Source: Clostridia bacterium
Lineage (GTDB): Bacteria > Bacillota > Clostridia > Christensenellales > Borkfalkiaceae
Direction of reading: 5' to 3'
Length of the DNA stretch: 7,072 nucleotides
Assembly: GCA_017620875.1 (NCBI GenBank)
Contig: JAGAUH010000038.1
Span: 1 to 7,072, forward strand
Shown here: positions 1 to 6,157 of the stretch, one piece after another
Position numbering within the stretch: position 1 is the first letter of the stretch
How the letters are laid out: every line of letters starts with the position of its first letter
Notes under the pieces: model-generated
What the model was told of the DNA's origin: nothing
Seen by the model: the letters and a program-made list of their open reading frames with translations, nothing else
Database searches by the model: none
Position numbers and translations under genes: made by a program

Positions 1-960
1 GAATTAGATGCAAACACTTTAAACGCGTTTAGAATTTACGCTCCTATGACTACTAGCGTATCCGATAACGACGGTTGTTCTTTAATAATAGACAACTTTG
101 GGTTTGCCGTATCAAACGAATTTTCTACTATCGTTACGGGTTCGTTTAATACCAACCTTGGTATAAAGAGTGTAAAAAAGACGGGCATTGCAGATTGGGA
201 TGCTACTTACGATAACACTCACCCATTAGATAATTATAGTGTAGATAACGGTTACGTATCGCCTAGTTTAATTAAAATTGTTTCTAGTACCCAACTTGCA
301 ATTAGCGATAAATTATTAAAAGAGTGTTACTTAGGAACTAACGGAGGGGTTACTAAGGGTTCTACCATAACCGTAACATTTAGCGACGATAGTGTATTTA
401 CTTTCGAATTAAATAAAACTCACGGCGTAACTAATATGTTCTACACTAACTACGATACTACTACTATTTATCAAGTAAACGAAGGTAACGTAGAGTCTGG
501 TCAAGATACTGCGATGCGAACTATCGTCTCGGATAGCCTTAACGGTGGAAACGCTTTAAAATACGAGCCAAGCCTTGCCGTTCAGGGACACGCAACGGGC
601 GCGGGTAGTATGGATAACGGTGTTTTAACAATTAGTAACTTAAGGATAAATAGTTCCGGTTGGTGGCAACACGATTTTGGTACTAGCGGAACGGCTTACG
701 TAGGATTTAATTATAAAATAACTTTAGGCGCAGGCAAGGCAAATAACTTTGTATTTACTTGGCTAGAAGGCGGTAGCGGTTGGTCTGGTTTTAAAAGAAA
801 CACTACTAGTTTATCTGTTACGAGTGGTTATTTCTATATAGAAATGCCAGTAAGTTCTTTAAACGCGTTTTATATACATTGTCTAATGCCAACTAGTGGC
901 GTTGCAGACAATCAAGGTAGTTATATGATTATAGATAACTATTTCTTTGGAGTTAAATAA
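1..960 (+). CDS. C-terminal part of a large secreted protein with repeated beta-sandwich (carbohydrate-binding-like) domains; 5' end outside window
   Basis: The frame is open from base 1 with no stop, so the gene starts upstream; the ATG at 46 lies inside a domain and is unlikely to be the start. The visible 319 residues are rich in Thr, Ser, Asn, Gly and aromatics, typical of extracellular beta-sandwich proteins. Residues 7-40 (LNAF..., IIDN.F.V) closely resemble the last 33 residues (LNAF from residue 287, IIDNYFFGVK), so the end of one domain recurs 280 residues later. Between them I see an Ig/X2-like stretch (about 50-150, ending TITVTFSDDSVFTFELN) and then a jelly-roll-like domain (about 155-319, with GWWQHDFG and WLEGGSGWSGF). 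No cell-wall anchor or transmembrane tail follows. Position next to a secreted alpha-galactosidase suggests glycan binding, but that role is inferred and the family is not recognised with certainty. The gene ends 12 bp before the next start. Confidence 0.8.
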   Translation, partial: ELDANTLNAFRIYAPMTTSVSDNDGCSLIIDNFGFAVSNEFSTIVTGSFNTNLGIKSVKKTGIADWDATYDNTHPLDNYSVDNGYVSPSLIKIVSSTQLAISDKLLKECYLGTNGGVTKGSTITVTFSDDSVFTFELNKTHGVTNMFYTNYDTTTIYQVNEGNVESGQDTAMRTIVSDSLNGGNALKYEPSLAVQGHATGAGSMDNGVLTISNLRINSSGWWQHDFGTSGTAYVGFNYKITLGAGKANNFVFTWLEGGSGWSGFKRNTTSLSVTSGYFYIEMPVSSLNAFYIHCLMPTSGVADNQGSYMIIDNYFFGVK

Positions 961-962
961 TA

Positions 963-967
963 GGAGG
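963..967 (+). promoter_or_regulatory. Strong ribosome binding site (GGAGG)
   Basis: TAGGAGG directly follows the stop codon of the upstream gene and sits 5 bases before the ATG at 973. The close coupling supports co-transcription of the two genes and fixes the start of the second. Confidence 0.85.
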
Positions 968-972
968 ACGAT

Positions 973-2070
973 ATGAAAAGATTTTTTACTAAAAATTTAA
1001 ACGTAATATTATGTGTAATAATGTTTGTTTCCCTTATCGTTACGTCCGTTGTAGGATTTAACTTAACAAAGGGTAAAAACGGAGTAGATGCAACCGATTA
1101 TTCGGTTAACGGCGGCCGTTTAACGTATAATTTTGATACCGCGGGAGAAATGCAAAACTTTAGTTTGTACGGCGAGTTTGGTTCTTTACCATATCATCAA
1201 GCAGGAAAGGTTTATTTTAGAGCGGTAGAAGAACAAAAACTTATTTTAAACGGATATACTTTTACAGACGTAGAAATTATTGCTAAAGTGCAAACTATAA
1301 ACGACGGCGGAAAGTTTGACGGCGGGTTATATATTCAAGCATCTAACGCCGGCAACGGAATGGATAAGATAAACGCTTATAATATCAATATAGAGAACGA
1401 AGTTGGTGCAAGCACTTATACGGTAAAATTGCATTTGTTTGCTCAGGCTTGGTCTGGTATTAAGGCAGAAAAGTCAGGTATAACCTTAAAGGGTGCAGAA
1501 GTAACGCTAAAAGCAGTTGTAAAATCCGGTATTTTATACGTCTTTGCCGACGATATGCAAAATCCTATATTTAATTATAGTATCGGTACGGATGCAGGGC
1601 AAATAGGGTTTAGAAGTTTCTATTCTCCACATATGCTAGATAGTTTAACAATTACTTCGCCTAGTATAACCTTAGATAAGGCTCAGTTAGAATCACTAAA
1701 AACAAGCGCTTTAAATATGGTTAATAGCGGTGCTTATACAGACGTTAGCGTAAGCAAGTTAAATTCGGCAATTTCGCTTGCAAATAACGCTACTACCGCA
1801 ACTTTAGTACAAGAAGCGACTATAAGGCTAAATAAGGCGATAGATAACGCGCTAATTAAAAGAACCTTTGTCGAGTTAACCGAACTTATTTCTGAGGCGG
1901 AGCAAATAACCGATGGTAGCAAATACACTTATAACTCGTTTAGTACTTTTACCACGGCATTGAGTTATGCAAAGGGATTAACTAGTAGTTCTGCCGAACA
2001 CGATATTGCTTTGTGGTATTCCGAATTACAATTGGCTAAAGATAGGCTAGTAATTCTTGCAGGGGTATAG
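973..2070 (+). CDS. Secreted protein with concanavalin-like domain and two FIVAR-like repeats
   Basis: A 365-residue protein. The start is set by GGAGG five bases upstream. The N-terminus has basic residues (MKRFF.K) and a hydrophobic stretch at about 10-30, a Sec signal peptide or membrane anchor. Residues about 45-230 form a beta-rich module (LTYNFDTAGEMQNFSLYG near its start, GQIGFRSFYSPHMLDSLTI near its end). This is the layout of LamG/DUF1080-like concanavalin folds, where a final GxIGFR strand is common. Residues about 236-295 and 297-362 are two alpha-helical repeats with spaced Leu/Ala and the ending ...A...L..A, resembling FIVAR domains common in surface glycosidases of Gram-positive bacteria. 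I see no catalytic motif. It sits between two genes for secreted proteins, 12 bp from each, so a glycan-binding or surface-tethering accessory role is a reasonable inference. Fold calls are by eye only. Confidence 0.82.
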   Translation: MKRFFTKNLNVILCVIMFVSLIVTSVVGFNLTKGKNGVDATDYSVNGGRLTYNFDTAGEMQNFSLYGEFGSLPYHQAGKVYFRAVEEQKLILNGYTFTDVEIIAKVQTINDGGKFDGGLYIQASNAGNGMDKINAYNINIENEVGASTYTVKLHLFAQAWSGIKAEKSGITLKGAEVTLKAVVKSGILYVFADDMQNPIFNYSIGTDAGQIGFRSFYSPHMLDSLTITSPSITLDKAQLESLKTSALNMVNSGAYTDVSVSKLNSAISLANNATTATLVQEATIRLNKAIDNALIKRTFVELTELISEAEQITDGSKYTYNSFSTFTTALSYAKGLTSSSAEHDIALWYSELQLAKDRLVILAGV

Positions 2071-2082
2071 GGGGTAAAGAGT

Positions 2083-4284
2083 ATGAATAAAACAATAAAA
2101 CAAAAACTTTTATCATTAGCGTTAGCAATTATAACTGCAATTTCTTGCGTGGTAGTTGCACCTTTTACAAAGGCTAGTTTACCACAAATAAGCGCGCTAA
2201 CGGAGGAGCAAACAATGACTAAGGCAGAGTACGATGGTTTCGTAAAAGATTTAAGAAACTTTCCTATAAACTTTATTTACGACGACGTTTATTTTAGTGG
2301 ATTTCATCCTTTATATTTTAAAGAAGTTTCTAGGACTACTTCTTCTGAGAGAAACGGCGAACTTACTACTATCGTTTTAGAAAGAGGCATTTTACAAGTT
2401 AAAATAGAAACGGCTTTTTACGTAGACTATAATGCTTACGATTATAGGGTGTTCTTTACAAATAGTTCGTTTACCGAAAACACCGGCGTAATAGGAAAAT
2501 TAATTTCTGTTGATATGACTTTTGAAGATACTAATCCAAGGTTAAAAGGTATTTGGGGAGATCACGAAAATAATTATCGCCCTTACGATTATGATTTGAC
2601 GACGGAAAACAACGTATTTTTCAATAATACGACTGGTAGAGCAACTCATATAACCTTCCCTTATTTTAACTTAGAAATGGACAACGGCGGTGCTATGATT
2701 GCTATTGGTTGGGCAGGTAACTGGGAAGCAAATTTCAATTATGATAAATCTACTGGAAAAACAAGATTTAACGGAACTGCTACGCTAAATTTAAACACCT
2801 ATTTAAAACCGGGCGAAACTATAAGAACCCCACTTATTGGTGTTGTTAGATATTACGAGAGAAACGAAGACGTTGCTACTAACGCTTGGAGAAGTTGGAT
2901 AGTAGACTGTAACTTGCCAAGAGAAAAAGCAGGCACTGACGAAATTGTAAATCCGTCTACGGCAGCATTTTTTGCTTATGATAGCGATAGACCTAACAGC
3001 GATGGTAGTATTAGTGAATATTACGGAAGTTGGAAGCCTAGTATGGATGCCTTTTTCGGTAACGGCTTAACTGCAACGTTTAGATGGTTTGATGCCGGTT
3101 GGTATTATTCTCCATACAAACAAACCGTTCCTAGTGACTGGTGGGGAACCGTTGGTACTTGGGATTTGGATATGGATAAATGGAGATATCCTAGTGGATA
3201 TAAACTAAACGGTGTAGACGTATCTGGTCAAGACGCCTTTGAAGATAGCGTTCAGTATGCGGCAGAAAGGGGAGTTAAAACTTTAGTTTGGTTTGAGCCA
3301 GAAAGGGTTACTCACCTAGACGGTATGGTTGCGAACTATGGCTATGACAGAAGTTGGGTTTTATGCGAAAATGGTAAAAATAACGTTTATGTAAATAATC
3401 TAGGAAACAAAGACGCTTTAAACTGGGTAACTAATCGTATTATATCTTTTATGGATAAATACAAAATAGATTTATACAGAGAAGACTTTAACCTAGATCC
3501 AACGGCTTATTTTAAAATTGGCGATGGATATCAAGGTCCTAATCGTAGTGGTATTACCGAAAATTTATATTATCAAGGACACTATCAACTTTGGGATAAC
3601 ATAATAGCTTGGGCTGCTAAAAACGGAAAATGTACTTACGTAGATAGTTGTGCAAGTGGTGGTGGTAGAAACGATTTAGAAACTATTCGCCGTTCTATTC
3701 CTCTTCTTCGTTCCGATGCGGATAGGACTACTATTCCTTTAAGATTGGCTTATACTACTTCTTTGGTTAAATGGCTACCTTATACGGGTGCAGTTGCACA
3801 AGATAGTGCTAATCAACTTGCTACTGGTGTAAACGATACTTATACTTTTAGAGCTACTTATTTACCACATATGACTTTCTCTGCAAAATTTGCTAGAGAT
3901 ACGGCTAACGTAGACTGGAACGGATTTAAAAAGGCTTTTAAAGAGTGGAACGAAATTAAGCAATATTTCTTTAACGATTTCTACGTTTTAACGCCATATA
4001 TCGGCATTAACGATAGCGTAAATTGGACTAGTTATATGTACTTTGACGCAGATAGAAACTCTGGTGTATTACAAGCGTTTAGACCGGATAGTGACGAGAG
4101 TGTTGCAAACAAAACCGTTGTACTAAGGGGATTAGATCCTAATAGTTATTATACATTGACGGATATAGACGGAGTAAACAACTTTACAAACGTAAAAGGT
4201 AGCGACCTTATGAGTAGTGGTGTTACTTTAAAAACAACTTCTAAAAGAACCGCTATGATTATTTATATTAATCCGGTTGTATAA
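2083..4284 (+). CDS. Secreted GH36-type alpha-galactosidase (clan GH-D)
   Basis: A complete 733-residue enzyme predicted to hydrolyse terminal alpha-galactosides outside the cell. Residues 1-31 are a signal peptide (lysines, long hydrophobic core, cleavage likely after TKA). The layout fits GH36/melibiase: N-terminal beta-sandwich (about 45-300), (beta/alpha)8 barrel (about 300-640), C-terminal beta-domain (about 640-733, VLRGLDPNSYYTLTDIDG). Barrel motifs are FDAGWY (D337), LVWFEPERV (W403-V409), YREDFN with D468 at the nucleophile position, DSCASGGGRND (521-531), and LLRSDAD with D545 at the acid/base position. Classical GH36 enzymes have KWDMN at the nucleophile; the YR[EQ]DFN form marks a divergent subgroup annotated as alpha-galactosidase, so exact substrate is uncertain (alpha-galactosides are likeliest). 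A G-rich site (GGGGG, 2071-2075) 7 bases upstream supports the ATG. It is the last gene of the cluster, followed by a terminator. Confidence 0.9.
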   Translation: MNKTIKQKLLSLALAIITAISCVVVAPFTKASLPQISALTEEQTMTKAEYDGFVKDLRNFPINFIYDDVYFSGFHPLYFKEVSRTTSSERNGELTTIVLERGILQVKIETAFYVDYNAYDYRVFFTNSSFTENTGVIGKLISVDMTFEDTNPRLKGIWGDHENNYRPYDYDLTTENNVFFNNTTGRATHITFPYFNLEMDNGGAMIAIGWAGNWEANFNYDKSTGKTRFNGTATLNLNTYLKPGETIRTPLIGVVRYYERNEDVATNAWRSWIVDCNLPREKAGTDEIVNPSTAAFFAYDSDRPNSDGSISEYYGSWKPSMDAFFGNGLTATFRWFDAGWYYSPYKQTVPSDWWGTVGTWDLDMDKWRYPSGYKLNGVDVSGQDAFEDSVQYAAERGVKTLVWFEPERVTHLDGMVANYGYDRSWVLCENGKNNVYVNNLGNKDALNWVTNRIISFMDKYKIDLYREDFNLDPTAYFKIGDGYQGPNRSGITENLYYQGHYQLWDNIIAWAAKNGKCTYVDSCASGGGRNDLETIRRSIPLLRSDADRTTIPLRLAYTTSLVKWLPYTGAVAQDSANQLATGVNDTYTFRATYLPHMTFSAKFARDTANVDWNGFKKAFKEWNEIKQYFFNDFYVLTPYIGINDSVNWTSYMYFDADRNSGVLQAFRPDSDESVANKTVVLRGLDPNSYYTLTDIDGVNNFTNVKGSDLMSSGVTLKTTSKRTAMIIYINPVV

Positions 4285-4298
4285 GTTATAAAAAAAAC

Positions 4299-4331
4299 AA
4301 AATGGCTGTGTCTTTTAGCACAGTCATTTTT
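4299..4331 (+). terminator. Intrinsic terminator after the glycosidase operon
   Basis: AAAATGGCTGTG pairs with CACAGTCATTTT (12 bp including one G-T wobble) around an 8-base loop, ending in a run of five T. It starts 14 bp after the alpha-galactosidase stop. The A-run in the left arm means it could act weakly in the other direction too. Confidence 0.85.
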
Positions 4332-4680
4332 GATATAAAAAAACTACGCGATAGCAATATCCGTCCCAAAAGTTAGACAAGTTTTTAGGGTGGGATAAAT
4401 TATGTGATAATTTATTTTTTATTAAAAATTCCATATGGTATAGGTTGTTAAAATATATTAGTTAAGGAAACTAAAATGGTTAAAAAAATAATTATAAAAA
4501 GATTAATTGCATAAAAAACGTTAAATTTTTTGAGTGCTAAAAACAGAAAATTTAGCAAATTGGAAACAACGGGGAGTAATTGGAAATTCCGCAGAAATAC
4601 AATTTTATTTACACGCAAAAATTGTAGATTTTATTTTAAAATTTAACGCGTTAAAAAATTGCAAAAATTGTATAAAAGGG
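4332..4680. other. AT-rich non-coding stretch
   Basis: About 350 bp with no credible gene in any frame. It contains an AT-only hairpin (4395-4415), a possible insertion-sequence end near 4362-4379, and a block (4528-4571) that resembles 6033-6087 on the far side of the inserted segment. A 12-codon ORF at 4476-4514 has an AAGGAA site but is too short to call. It joins the glycosidase operon to the tRNA fragment, and no 5' half of that tRNA is present here. Confidence 0.7.
4395..4420 (+). terminator. Weak AT-only hairpin with T-run
   Basis: ATAAATTAT and ATAATTTAT form 9 perfect pairs around GTG, followed by five T. The geometry is that of an intrinsic terminator, but the stem has no G-C pair, so it may be weak or fortuitous in such AT-rich DNA. 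Confidence 0.3.
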
Positions 4681-4725
4681 CTCTGACTCCGTCATTCGGG
4701 GGTTCAAATCCCTCCACCCCAGCCA
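4681..4725 (+). pseudogene. 3' half of a tRNA-Gln(CUG) gene, attachment-site-like
   Basis: The 45 bases correspond to tRNA positions 32-76: anticodon loop CTCTGAC (anticodon CTG), 3' anticodon stem TCCGT, variable loop CATTC, T arm GGGGG-TTCAAAT-CCCTC (five pairs, one G-T), acceptor strand CACCCCA, discriminator G, and encoded CCA. This matches bacterial tRNA-Gln. A 5' half should start TGGGGTG and include the D arm and ACGGA; the upstream bases (GTATAAAAGGG) have none of this, so no functional tRNA can be made here. A break exactly at the anticodon loop is the classic core of a tyrosine-integrase attachment site in a tRNA gene. Alternatively it is a tRNA tail carried by a repeat element. Confidence 0.75.
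4705..4725 (+). repeat. 21-bp direct repeat, copy 1 (tRNA 3' end)
   Basis: The 21 bases from CAAATCCC to CCAGCCA are identical to 5978-5998, 1,273 bp downstream. The match stops sharply on both sides. It covers part of the T loop, the T stem, the acceptor strand and CCA of the tRNA-Gln fragment. Confidence 0.85.
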
Positions 4726-4761
4726 AAAAATTCGACAAGTCGAAACTTGTCGAATTTTTTT
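4725..4761 (+). terminator. Perfect 15-bp terminator hairpin behind the tRNA fragment
   Basis: AAAAAATTCGACAAG and its exact complement flank a TCGAAA loop, ending in seven T. It starts on the last A of the tRNA CCA. Since both A- and T-runs are in the arms it should terminate in both directions. It suits a tRNA 3' end, but could equally insulate an inserted element. Confidence 0.85.
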
Positions 4762-4763
4762 AT

Positions 4764-4894
4764 CCAAGCCGCAGGCTTGGCATATCATTGGCGCACGAAG
4801 TGTGGCGTATATCATCAGCCCCTACGGGGCTGTATCTCATCACGCTTTAGCGTGCATCTATCTGCGGCTTGATGATATACACGCCTTTGGCGTG
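4764..4894. repeat. Cluster of small hairpins with inverting TATATCATCA-like linkers
   Basis: Five short hairpins in a row: CCAAGCC-GCA-GGCTTGG (4764-4780), CGCAC-GAA-GTGTG (4792-4804), GCCCC-TAC-GGGGC (4818-4830), CACGC-TTTA-GCGTG (4841-4854) and CACGCC-TTT-GGCGTG (4880-4894). The linkers after the first three are versions of TATATCATCA; the linker before the last is its reverse complement TGATGATATA. CAAGCCGCAG (4765-4774) is also complementary over 10 bp to CTGCGGCTTG (4862-4871), so hairpins 2-4 can sit on a common stem, giving a multibranched structure. This resembles MITE-like or REP-type palindromic clusters rather than a gene. Short ORFs crossing it are not coding. Confidence 0.75.
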
Positions 4895-4914
4895 ATGTGG
4901 ACGCGCAATCAAAA

Positions 4915-4962
4915 TTTCCGTCAGTTCGAATTGCCGATTTGCAGTTGATTTTCAGACGGAAA
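4915..4962. repeat. 8-bp inverted repeat around the -35 region
   Basis: TTTCCGTC (4915-4922) and GACGGAAA (4955-4962) are perfect complements 32 bases apart. They flank the -35 box of the promoter for the following gene, with the right arm in its spacer. This could be an operator or the end of the hairpin repeat; no regulator is identified. Confidence 0.4.
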
Positions 4963-4973
4963 TATGCTATGAT
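4945..4973 (+). promoter_or_regulatory. Sigma-70-type promoter for the membrane-protein gene
   Basis: TTGATT (4945-4950), a 17-base spacer and TATGAT (4968-4973) match the sigma-70/sigma-A consensus well. Transcription would start near 4980, leaving a leader of about 18 bases with the ribosome binding site. The position also argues that the ATG at 4977 is too close to the start site to be used. Confidence 0.7.
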
Positions 4974-4997
4974 AAAATGCAGAAAGGCGGCGATAAG

Positions 4998-5645
4998 ATG
5001 AAAGAGATGAAAAAAATCATTCAGTTTGAAAAAGAAAATATGCCTGAATATCAATATAGGTTTTTATATAAACGCGTATTGCCCGGATTTTTCTTTATTT
5101 TAGGTGGAGCAATTTTTGTTTTGGCGTGGGGAATCATTTGGGATTATTGTACCGACTTTAAAATTATTCCGTTTATTCCTTTGGTTATATGGGCGATTAC
5201 CACGTTTGTTCTTCTTGTTTTATATGTAATTTACGGCAAAAAATATACCCATCGGTTAATATGCGAAAAGGCTTTGGAATTTGAAGAAAAGTATAACGTT
5301 GTGGATATACAAGAAGCAGTTTGTTTTTTAGAACAACAGGGATCGATTGTTGAGAATTGTATTGTTGCTGATGGAAATAAAATTAGTTTGGATGATTGCT
5401 TTACCGTTTTTCACTGCAAAACAATAAGTGGCGTGTACTGTTTTGCTTTTGGATTTTATAGTAAACATAATGGCGAGCAATTGGAAGTTTTGACTGCGGA
5501 CAAATATTTGTGCAGTTATTTTAAAGCGTCTAAAAGTCCTGTCGTAAATAGGGGATTGTTTGAACTCTTTTTATCTGATAAAACAAAATTTATGAAGTTG
5601 CTTCTTCAATACAATGATGAAGTGAAGATGGAAAAGCATATTTAA
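4998..5645 (+). CDS. Hypothetical two-helix membrane protein
   Basis: A 215-residue protein of unknown family. I choose the ATG at 4998 because AAAGGCGG lies 8 bases upstream; the in-frame ATG at 4977 falls at the predicted transcription start and would encode the binding site as MQKGGDK. A charged N-terminus (1-25) is followed by two hydrophobic helices (about 28-49 and 56-80) separated by a short polar turn, then KKYTHR. The remaining 135 residues are soluble and mixed alpha/beta, with several cysteines and aromatic runs (FHCKTISGVYCFAFGFYSK). Both ends are probably cytoplasmic. I recognise no catalytic motif. It is a single-gene unit with its own promoter inside the tRNA-bounded segment. 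Its codon choice differs from the flanking genes, which suggests transfer as cargo. Possible roles (immunity, envelope stress, element maintenance) cannot be told apart from sequence alone. Confidence 0.75.
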   Translation: MKEMKKIIQFEKENMPEYQYRFLYKRVLPGFFFILGGAIFVLAWGIIWDYCTDFKIIPFIPLVIWAITTFVLLVLYVIYGKKYTHRLICEKALEFEEKYNVVDIQEAVCFLEQQGSIVENCIVADGNKISLDDCFTVFHCKTISGVYCFAFGFYSKHNGEQLEVLTADKYLCSYFKASKSPVVNRGLFELFLSDKTKFMKLLLQYNDEVKMEKHI

Positions 5646-5751
5646 TGATAACGCGAGATTGTCATTTTGACCTCTGATAATAAAAATTTTGCTATGGGAT
5701 TTTTCAAATGAGAGTATGATACCTAAAATGGTTACCAAGCAAAACTGTTGA

Positions 5752-5762
5752 GGTTCAAATCC
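5752..5762 (+). repeat. Third tRNA T-arm-like fragment
   Basis: GGTTCAAATCC is identical to 4701-4711 in the T arm of the tRNA-Gln fragment, and here sits in GAGGTTCAAATCCTT, which can form a short T-arm-like stem. The flanks are not otherwise tRNA-like. It may mark another old insertion boundary or be chance. Confidence 0.35.
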
Positions 5763-5812
5763 TTATTGCAAACCGCAAAAATATCTTTTTCGTAGCCTTT
5801 ATACAACAAAAG

Positions 5813-5834
5813 GGGACAGGGCAATACCTGTCCC
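5813..5834. repeat. 8-bp GC-rich hairpin
   Basis: GGGACAGG and CCTGTCCC pair perfectly around GCAATA. No T-run follows on the + strand (ATTGTATTG); on the - strand CTTTTGTTG follows, which is weak. It may be a dispersed palindromic repeat or a transcript-end hairpin rather than a canonical terminator. Confidence 0.55.
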
Positions 5835-5859
5835 ATTGTATTGTAAAGAAGAGAAGGAA

Positions 5860-5998
5860 GGAGGGGTTTGAACGAGAGCGAAAAAGCGAGCAGTCAAAAG
5901 ACTGTCGATAGCGACTGACCGAAGTATTTTAAAAGCACTAAGATATTTATTAAACTTTGTCTTTTAAAATACAAGAGCAAATCCCTCCACCCCAGCCA
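5860..5998. repeat. 139-bp nested palindrome with tRNA-tail ends
   Basis: The outer arms are GGAGGGGTTTG (5860-5870) and CAAATCCCTCC (5978-5988), complementary over 11 bp with one G-T pair. Inside are CAGTC-AAAA-GACTG (5891-5904), an alternative GTCG-ATAG-CGAC (5904-5915), and a perfect 12-bp arm pair GTATTTTAAAAG (5924-5935) with CTTTTAAAATAC (5961-5972). The left outer arm read backwards (5873 to 5860) matches the tRNA T-arm at 4702-4715 in 13 of 14 bases, and the right side carries the tRNA 3' end to CCA. So both ends are tRNA-Gln tail sequence in opposite orientation. It has no ORF and looks like a MITE-like repeat or a structured RNA. Confidence 0.65.
5978..5998 (+). repeat. 21-bp direct repeat, copy 2 (tRNA 3' end)
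   Basis: Identical over 21 bases to 4705-4725 and ending at CCA. The bases upstream (AAGAG) do not continue the tRNA, so unlike copy 1 it has no anticodon loop. It could be the right attachment site of the inserted segment. Confidence 0.8.
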
Positions 5999-6157
5999 CT
6001 TTTAGGCTCAAAATTGTAGATAATTTCTATTGTTTTGAGTTTTAAAAATAGAAAATTATAAATTGGTAAAAATAGCGTTAAACAACGTCTTATGTTTAGC
6101 AAATTCGTTTGTTGGTTAAATAAAAGTGTTAAACTTAAAAAAAATTATAAAAAAATT

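Larger units (their letters stand above)
5646..5859. other. Non-coding stretch between membrane-protein gene and palindrome
   Basis: About 210 bp with no plausible gene. It holds the T-arm-like fragment at 5752-5762 and the hairpin at 5813-5834. No clear terminator directly follows the membrane-protein stop, so transcripts may run to the 5813 hairpin. Confidence 0.6.
4681..5998. mobile_element. Putative inserted segment bounded by tRNA-Gln 3'-end sequences
   Basis: The segment lies between a 45-base 3' half of tRNA-Gln(CUG) (4681-4725) and a second copy of the last 21 bases of that tRNA (5978-5998). Inside are hairpin-rich repeats, one promoter, one membrane-protein gene and a long palindrome. 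The gene uses G/C-ending codons and words unlike the flanking glycosidase and cas9 genes. No integrase, relaxase or transposase is visible, so this would be a non-autonomous element, an island edge, or several nested insertions. The boundaries are inferred from the repeats and the real element could extend beyond them. Confidence 0.4.

Noticed and set aside
1734..1928. 64-codon - strand ORF
   Set aside because: It lies wholly inside the FIVAR-like region of the gene on the other strand and has no ribosome binding site.
4362..4379. Possible IS3-type terminal sequence (GTCCCAAAAGTTAGACA)
   Set aside because: It recalls ends of IS3-family elements, but no partner end, target duplication or transposase remnant is visible.
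4476..4514. 12-codon ORF with an AAGGAA site upstream
   Set aside because: Too short and lysine/isoleucine-rich as expected by chance in AT-rich DNA; possibly the stub of a lost gene, but not supportable.
4659..4850. 63-codon + strand ORF
   Set aside because: It runs through the tRNA fragment, terminator and hairpin cluster, has no ribosome binding site, and its protein resembles no family.
4764..4894. CRISPR array
   Set aside because: The hairpins differ from each other and the linkers are about 10 bases, so there is no constant repeat with unique spacers.
4815..5054. 79-codon - strand ORF
   Set aside because: It crosses palindromes, the promoter and the start of the membrane-protein gene, so it is a shadow frame.
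5860..5998. Complete tRNA gene
   Set aside because: Only the T-arm and acceptor 3' strand resemble a tRNA; there is no D arm, anticodon arm or matching 5' acceptor strand.
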